Position numbers and translations under genes: made by a program | Notes under the pieces: generated by a model | The model's database searches: none | What the model was told of the DNA's origin: nothing | What the model saw: the letters and a program-made list of their open reading frames with translations, nothing else | Assembly: GCA_937935995.1 (NCBI GenBank) | Contig: CALGXF010000055.1 | Location: 1 to 17,587, forward strand | Direction: 5' to 3' | DNA length: 17,587 bases | From: an uncultured Alphaproteobacteria bacterium | GTDB lineage: Bacteria; Pseudomonadota; Alphaproteobacteria; CAAHEQ01; UBA3637 | In this document: positions 1 through 6,564 of the stretch, piece after piece | Numbering within the stretch: position 1 is the first letter of the stretch | Layout: the number at the start of each line of letters is the position of its first letter

Positions 1-100
1 TCCTCACGTTGTTCGGAACCGTCCTTCGGACGTCGTGTCCTGACGGCCACCGAACTCCCGCGGGCTATCGCCCGTACCGGTCGTTCTTCTCATCTTGGGA
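1..100 (-). other. Structured region downstream of tRNA-Ser
   Basis: This region has no credible gene but is rich in base pairing. Positions 11-16 pair with 50-55 (GTTCGG/CCGAAC), 19-23 with 42-46 (CCGTC/GACGG) and 28-31 with 37-40 (GGAC/GTCC), giving a nested, interrupted 15-bp stem. A second hairpin lies at 61-74 (CGGGC, loop tatc, GCCCG). On the minus strand it follows directly after the tRNA-Ser 3' end, so it could be a processed trailer or a further element of the same repeat family. There is no clean U-tract, so it is not called a terminator. Its function is unknown. Confidence 0.45.
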
Positions 101-106
101 AATTTA

Positions 107-197
107 TGGCGGAGAGGGGGAGATTCGAACTCCCGGTACCGACAAGCGGTACAACAGATTTCGAGTCTGCCGCATTCGACCACTCTGCCACCTCTCC
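107..197 (-). tRNA. tRNA-Ser (anticodon CGA)
   Basis: The gene is complete on the minus strand. The 7-bp acceptor is GGAGAGG/CCTCTCC with discriminator G and an encoded CCA at 107-109. The D-arm is present. The anticodon arm is GCAGA-CTCGAAA-TCTGT, with anticodon CGA read from plus positions 161-163. The long class II variable arm is a GTACCG/CGGTAC stem. The T-arm is GGGAG-TTCGAAT-CTCCC. The long variable arm together with CGA identifies it as serine, reading UCG. The element upstream repeats 24 nt of its 5' half exactly (311-334 equals 161-184). Confidence 0.97.
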
Positions 198-198
198 A

Positions 199-350
199 TA
201 AACATATTCCGTCAGGTTAAAGGGTTGACGCCCTCCGAAATCTGTTGCTCCGGCTACGCCGTACAACAGGTTAGAACTTCGCGATGAATCGCTTCGTTCA
301 CCTTCGGTAGTCGAGTCTGCCGCATTCGACCACTGAAGCCACCTCTCCAT
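199..350 (-). repeat. tRNA-Ser-derived structured repeat, copy A
   Basis: Reading on the minus strand from 348, the element begins like the tRNA-Ser 5' half (acceptor GGAGAGG through CAGACTCGA at 311). It then departs right after the anticodon into an insert at 273-310. The insert has outer pairing GAAC/GTTC (274-277 with 296-299) around an inner hairpin GCGAT/ATCGC (281-292). Positions 239-247 and 264-272 form another stem around GGC/GCC. A change in the D-arm region (CTTC where the real tRNA has CAG) lets CTTCAGTGGTCG pair with CGACTACCGAAG over 11 of 12 positions. There is no T-arm like that of the real tRNA, so it is not a functional tRNA. It could be a tandem duplication, an att-like remnant or a structured leader. 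Confidence 0.7.
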
Positions 351-510
351 AATGCGCGTTGGCGTTCAGGCTGTCTCACCTTTCGCCGGAAATCTGTTGT
401 AAAAGGCTAACGCCTTTGAACAGATTAGAACTCAAAAGGGCGCCCCCTTTTTCGTTCACCTTCGGTAGTCGAGTCTGCCGCTTATCGGCCACTGAAGCCA
501 CCTGTCTGTT
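351..510 (-). repeat. tRNA-Ser-derived structured repeat, copy B
   Basis: This is a second copy of the element at 199-350, more diverged. The tRNA-like 5' half spans about 469-507, with acceptor-like GACAGG replacing GGAGAGG. The insert at 427-468 keeps GAAC/GTTC (428-431 with 454-457), but its inner stem is AAAAGGG/CCCTTTT (434-440 with 445-451), a different sequence in the same fold. The last stem, AATCTGTT/AACAGATT (391-398 with 419-426), encloses AAAGGC/GCCTTT (402-407 with 412-417). The fold is preserved while its sequence changes, which argues for a maintained RNA structure rather than random decay. Confidence 0.7.
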
Positions 511-560
511 TTAAGCATTTCAAACGCCCAAAACCGGAAAATTTCCGCACGAGACAGGTG
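499..560. repeat. 9-bp inverted repeat at start of tRNA array
   Basis: CACCTGTCT (499-507) and AGACAGGTG (552-560) are perfect inverted repeats separated by 44 nt. That interval contains an imperfect palindrome, CGGAAA-A-TTTCCG (535-547). The 552-560 arm sits where the transcript from the promoter at 563-590 would begin, and the 499-507 arm is the acceptor-like start of copy B. The pairing could close a 5' leader hairpin on the array transcript. Confidence 0.5.
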
Positions 561-562
561 TA

Positions 563-590
563 AGCATACACTTTTTTTATATTTTATCAA
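563..590 (-). promoter_or_regulatory. Candidate sigma70 promoter for tRNA-Ser array
   Basis: On the minus strand, TTGATA (585-590) and TATGCT (563-568) are separated by 16 nt, with a start expected near 556. The -35 matches consensus at five of six positions and the -10 at four. It lies just beyond the stop of the PAS gene and points into copy B, copy A and tRNA-Ser, so one precursor could contain all three. Confidence 0.45.
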
Positions 591-598
591 CAAAAAAC

Positions 599-2227
599 TT
601 AATTTTGTTTTTCATATGATAATAACAAGCCGCCATCCGGTAAATGCACACACTTCATGAAAATCGTATGTCCGTCCGTAGCTGGCAAGTTCAAAGGCGT
701 TTCTTTTTCTTCTTCAATAGCCGCTAAAATCTTTTCTTTTAACAAATACCACACATCATCACTGGTACTTAACGTTGTTTTTTGCGCTTCAATCACATCC
801 AATAACAACGGCTCATGCAACAGGCTTTCTTTCGGCGACGAAAACAAATCCGCATAAGACGGGTTAAACAGCTTTAATCGGCCATCGCCGTCAAAGACGA
901 TTATTCCTTCTTTCATGTGATTGATAATCGATTTTTGAATAGCCGTTTGTTCATGGAATGATCGCTCTAAACTAAATCGATCTGTCACATCTTCAAATGT
1001 CATGACAACGCCGCCCAGCGGATAAGGACTCATCGTGCGTTTTAAAATTTGACCCGTCGGCAAGTGCATGATGGTTTCAACCGGTTTGGTCAGGCTGGAA
1101 AATTGATTCATCTCCGCGTGTTTATAAGCAATGAAATTTGCTTCTTCCGGCAACATTCTTTTTTCGCGCAGAATATCTAAAATGACCGAAAAAGCCGGCC
1201 TGTTTTCCAGAACATATTCTTCCAGCTTCCAGATTTCGCAAAAAGCCTGATTATAAAATTGCAAATAACCGTTTGCATCAAACAACGCGATGCCGGCCGA
1301 CAGCGAAGACAAAACTTGATACTGTGCTTTCAAATAGTTTTGAAGCGTTTGATGCAATCGTTCTTCGCGTTGAATGTCTTGCGCAAAGCCCATCGTTGCC
1401 CGCTCGTCTTTTGAGTCTGTTTCGTTGAGCGGAACTTCAAAAATCTCCAGCATTTTCGGTTGACCGTCCACGATAAAAGCGCCTTTTTCCTGTTTCATTT
1501 CGCCACTGTTTTTCGCCGCAACAGCCAAAAGCTTGGCGGATGTTTTTTCAATTCCCTCACACACAGGTTCTTTGTTTTGCTGCAAAACTTTTTCTTTGTC
1601 GGTTTCGCCGACCCACTTTAAATACGCTTGATTGCAATAAGCCAACGTTAAATCAGGATTACGCATCCAAAATGGAAACGGTAAGTTGTCTAATGCCTGC
1701 ATCAAAAGCGTGTCTCGGGTTTGAAGTGCTTTCAGCCAGTTTTCATTTTCTTCCTGTTGTAAAAAAGCATCCGTTCGGTCTTGAAACCACAAGACGTCAG
1801 CAAATAAAATGCCGTCAACGCTGCACGCACGCATGCCCGTCACCAAAAGCCGCAACGTATTGTGTTCGTTTTGAACCCGGATATGGAACTCTTTGCCTGT
1901 TTTTTGCAGCGTTTCAACATGGCGCGTCAATTCTTTTTGTGACGCTTCATCTAACTTATCCAAAACCGTTTGAAAAGTTGCGTCCAAGTTGTAAATGCCC
2001 AGCAGCACCGCCAGCCGTCTGGAACAAAATTCTTTGACCGGGCGCGCGGCATCATAAAGAAAATAAAAATACCCAAACGGAGCCGAAGAAAGAATTTCGC
2101 TGATTTTTTCATGATCAGCCTGCGTTTTATGAGACCGGCGCATCAAAGTTAAAACGGCCAAAACAAGACCGCTGAACACCAAAATTTCAAGAGCAATGAA
2201 AATGATTTGAAGCCAAGTTCGTTCCAT
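599..2227 (-). CDS. Membrane-anchored multi-PAS protein lacking a kinase core
   Basis: This 542-residue protein has one N-terminal membrane segment (about residues 6-28) ending in RRSHK. Four PAS-like segments follow, starting near residues 43, 172, 302 and 430; the last three have the typical FxxN/YCNQAY, YNQAF and FNPSY pockets. The architecture resembles the sensor half of alphaproteobacterial multi-PAS histidine kinases, including those related to DivL. The protein stops at about residue 542, within the linker that normally leads to HisKA and HATPase domains; no H-box or ATP-binding motif is present. It starts 3 nt after comM, so it is the last gene of the lipoprotein-comM operon. It could be a truncated kinase or a stand-alone PAS scaffold. 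The family assignment is from pattern recognition only. Confidence 0.8.
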   Translation of the reverse strand: MERTWLQIIFIALEILVFSGLVLAVLTLMRRSHKTQADHEKISEILSSAPFGYFYFLYDAARPVKEFCSRRLAVLLGIYNLDATFQTVLDKLDEASQKELTRHVETLQKTGKEFHIRVQNEHNTLRLLVTGMRACSVDGILFADVLWFQDRTDAFLQQEENENWLKALQTRDTLLMQALDNLPFPFWMRNPDLTLAYCNQAYLKWVGETDKEKVLQQNKEPVCEGIEKTSAKLLAVAAKNSGEMKQEKGAFIVDGQPKMLEIFEVPLNETDSKDERATMGFAQDIQREERLHQTLQNYLKAQYQVLSSLSAGIALFDANGYLQFYNQAFCEIWKLEEYVLENRPAFSVILDILREKRMLPEEANFIAYKHAEMNQFSSLTKPVETIMHLPTGQILKRTMSPYPLGGVVMTFEDVTDRFSLERSFHEQTAIQKSIINHMKEGIIVFDGDGRLKLFNPSYADLFSSPKESLLHEPLLLDVIEAQKTTLSTSDDVWYLLKEKILAAIEEEKETPLNLPATDGHTIFMKCVHLPDGGLLLSYEKQN

Positions 2228-2230
2228 GTT

Positions 2231-3742
2231 TTAGGCTCCGTTATATGTAATACGGCGTAAAGACAAAGCTTCACTGATATGCGAAACGGTTATTTTTTCT
2301 TCACCGGCCAAATCGGCAATTGTTCGTGCAACGCGTAAAATCCGATGATAACCGCGGGCGGATAAATTCATTTGTTCGGCTGCCTTGATTAAGCAAGCTT
2401 GCCCGGATGCATCCAACGCCGCCACATTTTCCAGCAAAGGCCCGTCCGCTTCGGCATTTCGGGAAATCGGCAATCCTTGATAGCGTGCGCGCTGAATGTC
2501 AACAGCTTTTAAAACACGCTTTGCCACCGTTTCGGATGTTTCTCCTTCCGGAATTTGAGCCAGTTGATAGGGTAAAACAGATGGGACATCAACATGTAAA
2601 TCGATTCTGTCCAACAACGGGCCGGACAGTTTGGCTTGATATTCTGCCGCACATTTCGGCGCGCGTTGGCATTCATGTCCGGGAACGCCCAAATAACCGC
2701 ATCGACACGGGTTCATAGCTGCTATCAGTTGAAATCGCGCCGGATACGTGACATGGACATTCGCTCGAGCAACGGAAACTTTGCCGGTTTCCAGCGGTTG
2801 ACGCAAAGCTTCTAATGTCGCCCGTTGAAATTCAGGCAGTTCATCTAAAAACAAAACGCCGCGGTGCGCCAAAGAAACTTCACCGGGTTTGGCTTTTAAC
2901 CCGCCACCCGTTAAAGCCGGCATAGAGGCGCTGTGATGCGGGTCTCGAAACGGGCGCTTCGTAATCAGCGAGCCGTCTTTTAACAATCCGGCGACGGAAT
3001 GAATCATGCTGACTTCCAAAATTTCTTCAGCCGTCATCGGTGGCAAAATACCCGGTAATCGAGCGGCCAACATCGATTTTCCGGAACCGGGCGGGCCTAT
3101 CATCAATAAATTATGTCCGCCGGCGGCCGCAATTTCCAAAGCGCGTTTGGCCGTTTCCTGACCTTTGACATCTTTTAAGTCCAAATAAGGCCCCGCCGCT
3201 TCGGTCGTTTTTAATTCAGGCGGTGCAATAAAAGCAATGCCTTTGAAGTGATTAATCAAATCCAATAAAGACGGCGCGGCAATAATATCCGGATTGTTTG
3301 ACCAGAGAGCTTCCGATCCTTGAACAGCCGGACAGATAAATCCGTTGTCGTAGCTGTTCGCGGCCACAGCACCAGGTAAAATACCGGAAACGGGCGCAAT
3401 GCGCCCATCCAATCCTAATTCTCCCATAACTGTGTAGCGGCATAATTCTTCGGCCGGCAAGATATTCATCGCACATAAAAGCGCTAATGCAATCGGTAAA
3501 TCAAAATAGGAACCTTCTTTGGTGACATCTGCCGGTGCGAGGTTAACCGTAATGCGACTGCTGGGTAATGCCAATCCAATCGCTTCCATTGCCGCTCGAA
3601 CACGTTCTTTACTTTCGGCAACGGCTTTATCCGCTAATCCGACGATTGAGAAAGATGGTAACCCACGCGCAATTTGAACTTCAACCGTTACCTTTATCGT
3701 ATCAATGCCTCGAAAAGAAACGGTATTAATACGAGACAGCAT
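2231..3742 (-). CDS. comM: ComM/YifB family AAA+ ATPase (Mg-chelatase-like)
   Basis: This 503-residue protein has the full length and order of the ComM/YifB family. The N-terminal Lon-protease-like ChlI fold covers about residues 1-170. The AAA+ domain has Walker A GPPGSGKS (about 216-223), Walker B LFLDE (about 297-301) and the family signatures DPHHSAS, MNPCRCGY (343-350) and GPLLDRIDLHV (374-384). A Cys cluster lies between 346 and 364. The C-terminal domain carries LSARGYHRILRVARTIADL. ComM-type hexameric helicases promote branch migration when transformed DNA is integrated in naturally competent bacteria. The gene starts 5 nt after the upstream lipoprotein and ends 3 nt before the PAS gene, so the three are probably co-transcribed. 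No other competence genes are in view. Confidence 0.95.
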   Translation of the reverse strand: MLSRINTVSFRGIDTIKVTVEVQIARGLPSFSIVGLADKAVAESKERVRAAMEAIGLALPSSRITVNLAPADVTKEGSYFDLPIALALLCAMNILPAEELCRYTVMGELGLDGRIAPVSGILPGAVAANSYDNGFICPAVQGSEALWSNNPDIIAAPSLLDLINHFKGIAFIAPPELKTTEAAGPYLDLKDVKGQETAKRALEIAAAGGHNLLMIGPPGSGKSMLAARLPGILPPMTAEEILEVSMIHSVAGLLKDGSLITKRPFRDPHHSASMPALTGGGLKAKPGEVSLAHRGVLFLDELPEFQRATLEALRQPLETGKVSVARANVHVTYPARFQLIAAMNPCRCGYLGVPGHECQRAPKCAAEYQAKLSGPLLDRIDLHVDVPSVLPYQLAQIPEGETSETVAKRVLKAVDIQRARYQGLPISRNAEADGPLLENVAALDASGQACLIKAAEQMNLSARGYHRILRVARTIADLAGEEKITVSHISEALSLRRITYNGA

Positions 3743-3747
3743 AGATA

Positions 3748-4491
3748 CTACCAGCGGGGAACGACGTTATTATCTCTCCATTGTCCGGCCGGATAACTTG
3801 TTTCCAAGGTGCAATCTTCTTCGGCAGTAAAGCGAGACAGATTTTTGGACCGTACATAGCCTAACCGTTCATAAGAAGCCAGGCACACATCATCTGTTAC
3901 CGGGCAACGAACCAAATCCCGTTGAACCGGGTGTTGCATGATAATAAAACCGTCAGCCGCCGGCGCGAATTCCTGCGGTTGAGACGCATAAGCCGGACGC
4001 ACTTCCTGTGTTGTGGTTGTTTGATATTGCGGTTGCGGCGTTACGGTATTTGTTGAATAAGCCGTCGGTTCTTCCATGATAACGGTCGGTTGATACGTCG
4101 TCACGATTTCACGGCGAGCCTGAGCACGAACAACCGGCGGATGCGGCTGAGCCATTTGCGGCGCCGGCCGGTTCATCATTTCTTCTTTGTAAGAAAGCGC
4201 TTTGGACTTTGTTACGAATTCGGCTTCTTTGTCTGCCAGCATTTTTTCACGTCTGTACAAATCGTCTTGAGCCGATAACAACGCTTTTTCTTTTGCAAAA
4301 ATTTCTTGTTCTTTTTGTTGAATAGACCAGTTGGATTGTTCATAAGCAGGCGGTTGCAATTCATAAGACGGTGCCGGTTGTGCGACGTATCCCGTCGGTT
4401 GATTTTGATACGGATTTTGGTCGTATGAATTTTGATTGTACGGCGCGCACGCCCCCAAAGCCAAACACGTTAAAACTAAAAAACGTTTCAT
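3748..4491 (-). CDS. Uncharacterised lipoprotein with coiled coil
   Basis: The start chosen at 4491 gives MKRFLVLTCLALGAC, a clear lipoprotein signal with the lipidated Cys at residue 15. It is preceded by AAGGGG seven nt upstream of the ATG; an in-frame start further upstream would bury the signal. The 247-residue product has a Tyr/Gln/Asn/Pro-rich stretch (about 17-50), a charged coiled-coil segment (about 55-105), a Pro/Thr/Gln-rich linker and a small C-terminal domain (about 180-247) with three Cys (196, 203, 227). I do not recognise the family. It should sit in the outer or inner membrane facing the periplasm. It is the first gene of an operon with comM, which may be functional or incidental. 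Confidence 0.82.
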   Translation of the reverse strand: MKRFLVLTCLALGACAPYNQNSYDQNPYQNQPTGYVAQPAPSYELQPPAYEQSNWSIQQKEQEIFAKEKALLSAQDDLYRREKMLADKEAEFVTKSKALSYKEEMMNRPAPQMAQPHPPVVRAQARREIVTTYQPTVIMEEPTAYSTNTVTPQPQYQTTTTQEVRPAYASQPQEFAPAADGFIIMQHPVQRDLVRCPVTDDVCLASYERLGYVRSKNLSRFTAEEDCTLETSYPAGQWRDNNVVPRW

Positions 4492-4525
4492 TGTATAACC
4501 CCTTGCTAGTTGAACGAATAACCTT

Positions 4526-4531
4526 ACTATA
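4526..4531 (-). promoter_or_regulatory. Possible -10 box upstream of lipoprotein-comM operon
   Basis: Minus-strand TATAGT lies 34 nt before the lipoprotein start, in an A/T-rich gap after grpE. No good -35 is present at 16-18 nt, so this is a weak candidate. The operon could instead be read through from grpE, for which I see no convincing terminator. Confidence 0.25.
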
Positions 4532-4579
4532 ATCACAAACAAGGAAAAAGAAAAGCATTTTTTACAAAAAAATTAAAAA

Positions 4580-5167
4580 TTAATTTGATTTTTTTGAAAC
4601 AATCACCATCGCTTCGCGCAAAATGCGGTCGTCGCCGATTCGATAGCCCTTTTGCCACTCTTGCACGACGGTGCCGTCCGGAACGGAATCGTCCTCGATT
4701 TGTTGGATAGCTTTTTGCGTATTGGGGTCAAACGGATGATTCAAACTGTCAATCGGATGGACCCCGTTTTGTTCCAGCGCATGTGTCAGTGATTTTTGAG
4801 TCATTTGCAGCCCTAAAATCAGATTTTTAATAAACGCGTTGTCTTTCAAATCATCCGGAATGGGCGCGTCCAAAGCTCTGGCCAAATTATCGGCCACCGG
4901 CAAAACGTCCAAAGCAAAATCACCGATAGCGACTTTAGAGCGTTGTTGAATTTCCATTTGACACCGCTTTTTGACATTTTCCATTTCGGCGTAGGTTCGG
5001 ACATATTTGTCTTTCATCTCGGCCGCTTCTTTTTCCAACGCTTTGATTCGTTCCGAAACCGTGTTGTCGGGAGCAGGCTGTACCGGCTTTTCCGGCTTGG
5101 GTTGCGGCGTGTTTTGGGACGCTTTTTTATCTTGTTTTTTATCTTGCGCTTGATTTTTGTGTGTCAT
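4580..5167 (-). CDS. grpE: GrpE, nucleotide exchange factor for DnaK
   Basis: This 195-residue protein matches GrpE. It has a Lys/Gln/Pro-rich disordered N-terminus (about 1-40), the long dimerising helix (about 38-85, with YAEMENVKKR and DFALDVLPVADNLARAL) and the C-terminal beta domain with NGVHPID, FDPNTQKAI and GYRIGDDRILREAMVIV. GrpE releases ADP from DnaK in the cytoplasm. The start has GAGG eight nt upstream. In many Alphaproteobacteria the order is hrcA-grpE, divergent from rph. Here grpE is directly divergent from rph with no hrcA and no CIRCE element, while a heat-shock-type promoter lies in the gap. Confidence 0.95.
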   Translation of the reverse strand: MTHKNQAQDKKQDKKASQNTPQPKPEKPVQPAPDNTVSERIKALEKEAAEMKDKYVRTYAEMENVKKRCQMEIQQRSKVAIGDFALDVLPVADNLARALDAPIPDDLKDNAFIKNLILGLQMTQKSLTHALEQNGVHPIDSLNHPFDPNTQKAIQQIEDDSVPDGTVVQEWQKGYRIGDDRILREAMVIVSKKSN

Positions 5168-5201
5168 CCGAGTATCCTCATCATAAAGTTTTCATCTGCA
5201 T

Positions 5202-5234
5202 CTATATTTAGGATAGCTTTTGATTTTATGCAAG
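5202..5234 (-). promoter_or_regulatory. Candidate sigma32-type heat-shock promoter for grpE
   Basis: On the minus strand, CTTG (5231-5234) is followed after 18 nt by CCTAAATATAG (5202-5212). This is close to the alphaproteobacterial RpoH pattern CTTG-N17/18-CYTATNTNNG, with differences inside the -10. The expected start falls around 5195, leaving a 5' UTR of about 28 nt before grpE with GAGG in place. The position fits well but the -10 is imperfect. Confidence 0.45.
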
Positions 5235-5258
5235 ATTTTTAAGAAAGGATTTCAAAAA

Positions 5259-5972
5259 GTGAGAATATCTGAACGCCGGCCCGATGAATTACGTCCCGTT
5301 TCTTTGGAAACGCATGTGAATGCTTATGCGGAAGGGTCTTGTTTGATTAAATGCGGAAATACGCATGTTTTGTGCACCGCGTCGTTGGAAGAAAAAGTCC
5401 CGAACTGGGTGAAAGGCACCGGGTCGGGCTGGGTAACGGCCGAATACGGGATGCTGCCGCGGTCGACGTCCGTACGGATGGATCGGGAAGCCAAAAAAGG
5501 CCAAAGCGGTCGAACGCATGAAATTCAACGATTAATCGGTCGGTCTTTGCGCGCCGTGGTGGATTTAAAGGCGATGGGTGAAGTTTCCGTCAAAGTCGAC
5601 TGTGACGTGTTGCAGGCTGACGGCGGAACGCGGACGGCTTCGGTAACGGGCGGCTTTGTAGCGCTTTATCTGGCGTTGAAGAAATTAGCGGATGAAAAAA
5701 TCATTAAAAAGTTTCCGATAACGGACACGGTGTCGGCGATTTCTTGCGGAATTTGCAACGGTGAGGCGGTACTGGATTTGGATTACGAAGAAGATTCAAC
5801 GGCCGGAACGGATTCCAATTTTGTCATCACCGGATCGGGCGGATTGGTTGAAATTCAAGGAACGGCGGAACATGCGCCGTTCAGCCCGGAAGAATTTTTA
5901 AAATTATTGGCGTTGGCTCAAAAAGGAACCCGTGAGTTGGCGTTGTTGCAAAAACAAGCTTTGGAGAAATAA
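5259..5972 (+). CDS. rph: Ribonuclease PH
   Basis: RNase PH is a phosphorolytic 3'-5' exoribonuclease that trims tRNA 3' ends. The start chosen is GTG at 5259, giving a 237-residue product beginning MRISERRPDELRPVSLE, the family's usual N-terminus and length; an upstream in-frame ATG would add 13 unlike residues. AAAGGA precedes the GTG. Signatures include AEGSCLIKCGNTHVLCTASLE, PRSTSVRMDREAKKGQSGR, THEIQRLIGRSLRAVVDL, DCDVLQADGGTRTASVTGG and DLDYEEDSTAGTDSNFV. The stop is one nt before the rdgB start, so rph-rdgB is an operon; both enzymes act in RNA and nucleotide housekeeping. Confidence 0.96.
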   Translation: MRISERRPDELRPVSLETHVNAYAEGSCLIKCGNTHVLCTASLEEKVPNWVKGTGSGWVTAEYGMLPRSTSVRMDREAKKGQSGRTHEIQRLIGRSLRAVVDLKAMGEVSVKVDCDVLQADGGTRTASVTGGFVALYLALKKLADEKIIKKFPITDTVSAISCGICNGEAVLDLDYEEDSTAGTDSNFVITGSGGLVEIQGTAEHAPFSPEEFLKLLALAQKGTRELALLQKQALEK

Positions 5973-5973
5973 C

Positions 5974-6564
5974 ATGCCGACGATGCAATTGGTATTTGCG
6001 TCCCGTAATCCGGGAAAGATTAAAGAAATTCAAGACCTGTTAAGACCGTTTGACGTTCAGGTTTTATCCGCGGGCGAGTTGGATGTGCCGGCGGTTGAAG
6101 AAACGGGAGAAACCTTTGAAGAAAACGCTTTATTAAAGGCTGTTGCGGTTTCTAAAGCCAGCGGGCTGCCGGCAATTGCGGATGATTCCGGATTGTGCGT
6201 TCATGCGCTTAAAGATGCACCCGGCGTGCATACAGCGCGTTTTGCCGAAAAATGCGGCGGCTATTCTCAAGCTTTTGACGCTTTGTTGAAAGAAGTGGCC
6301 GGCAAAGATGCGTCGGCACATTTTGCATGCGTAATTGCGTTTGCTTTTCCGAACGGAACAACGCAAACGTTCAGCGGCCGGGTTGACGGGACTTTGGTGC
6401 CGCCCGAAGGGACTGACGGTTTCGGATTTGACCCGATATTTATGCCGAACGGATATAACATGACATTTGCCCAAATGCCGGCAGACGAAAAAAATAAAAT
6501 CAGCCACCGCGGTCAGGCTGTGGCTGCTTTTTTAGAAAAGTTCCAAGACTTTATAGAAAAGTAA
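5974..6564 (+). CDS. rdgB: dITP/XTP pyrophosphatase (RdgB/HAM1)
   Basis: RdgB hydrolyses dITP, ITP and XTP to monophosphates, keeping deaminated purines out of nucleic acids. The start at 5974 (MPTMQLVFASRNPGKIKEI) has GGAG seven nt upstream; the next ATG at 5983 is an alternative. At 196 residues it has the normal family length. Motifs are SRNPGKIKEI at the N-terminus, ETGETFEENALLKA, the metal-binding IADDSGL (Asp70-Asp71), APGVHTARFA, TDGFGFDPIF and KISHRGQA at the C-terminus. It is tightly coupled to rph. Its last 14 nt overlap tail-to-tail with the prepilin gene on the other strand. hemW, which commonly follows rdgB in Alphaproteobacteria, is absent. Confidence 0.96.
   Translation: MPTMQLVFASRNPGKIKEIQDLLRPFDVQVLSAGELDVPAVEETGETFEENALLKAVAVSKASGLPAIADDSGLCVHALKDAPGVHTARFAEKCGGYSQAFDALLKEVAGKDASAHFACVIAFAFPNGTTQTFSGRVDGTLVPPEGTDGFGFDPIFMPNGYNMTFAQMPADEKNKISHRGQAVAAFLEKFQDFIEK

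Noticed and set aside
9..350. Reading frames on both strands across the tRNA-Ser region, including a frame with EVAEWSNAADS
   Set aside because: They are translations of the tRNA gene and its partial copies, a familiar false-gene pattern, with no domain and no ribosome site.
199..510. Copies A and B as additional functional tRNA-Ser genes
   Set aside because: They lack a matching acceptor 3' strand, a variable arm and a normal T-arm, and the anticodon loop runs into an unrelated insert.
4556..4579. T-rich stretch after grpE as an intrinsic terminator
   Set aside because: Only a weak A/T pairing precedes it, with no stable GC stem.
5220..5258. Upstream ATG as the rph start
   Set aside because: It would add 13 residues unlike RNase PH N-termini and overlap the grpE promoter region; GTG at 5259 has AAAGGA and gives the usual length.
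4492..5258. CIRCE element for grpE
   Set aside because: No TTAGCACTC-N9-GAGTGCTAA-like inverted repeat was found on either strand.
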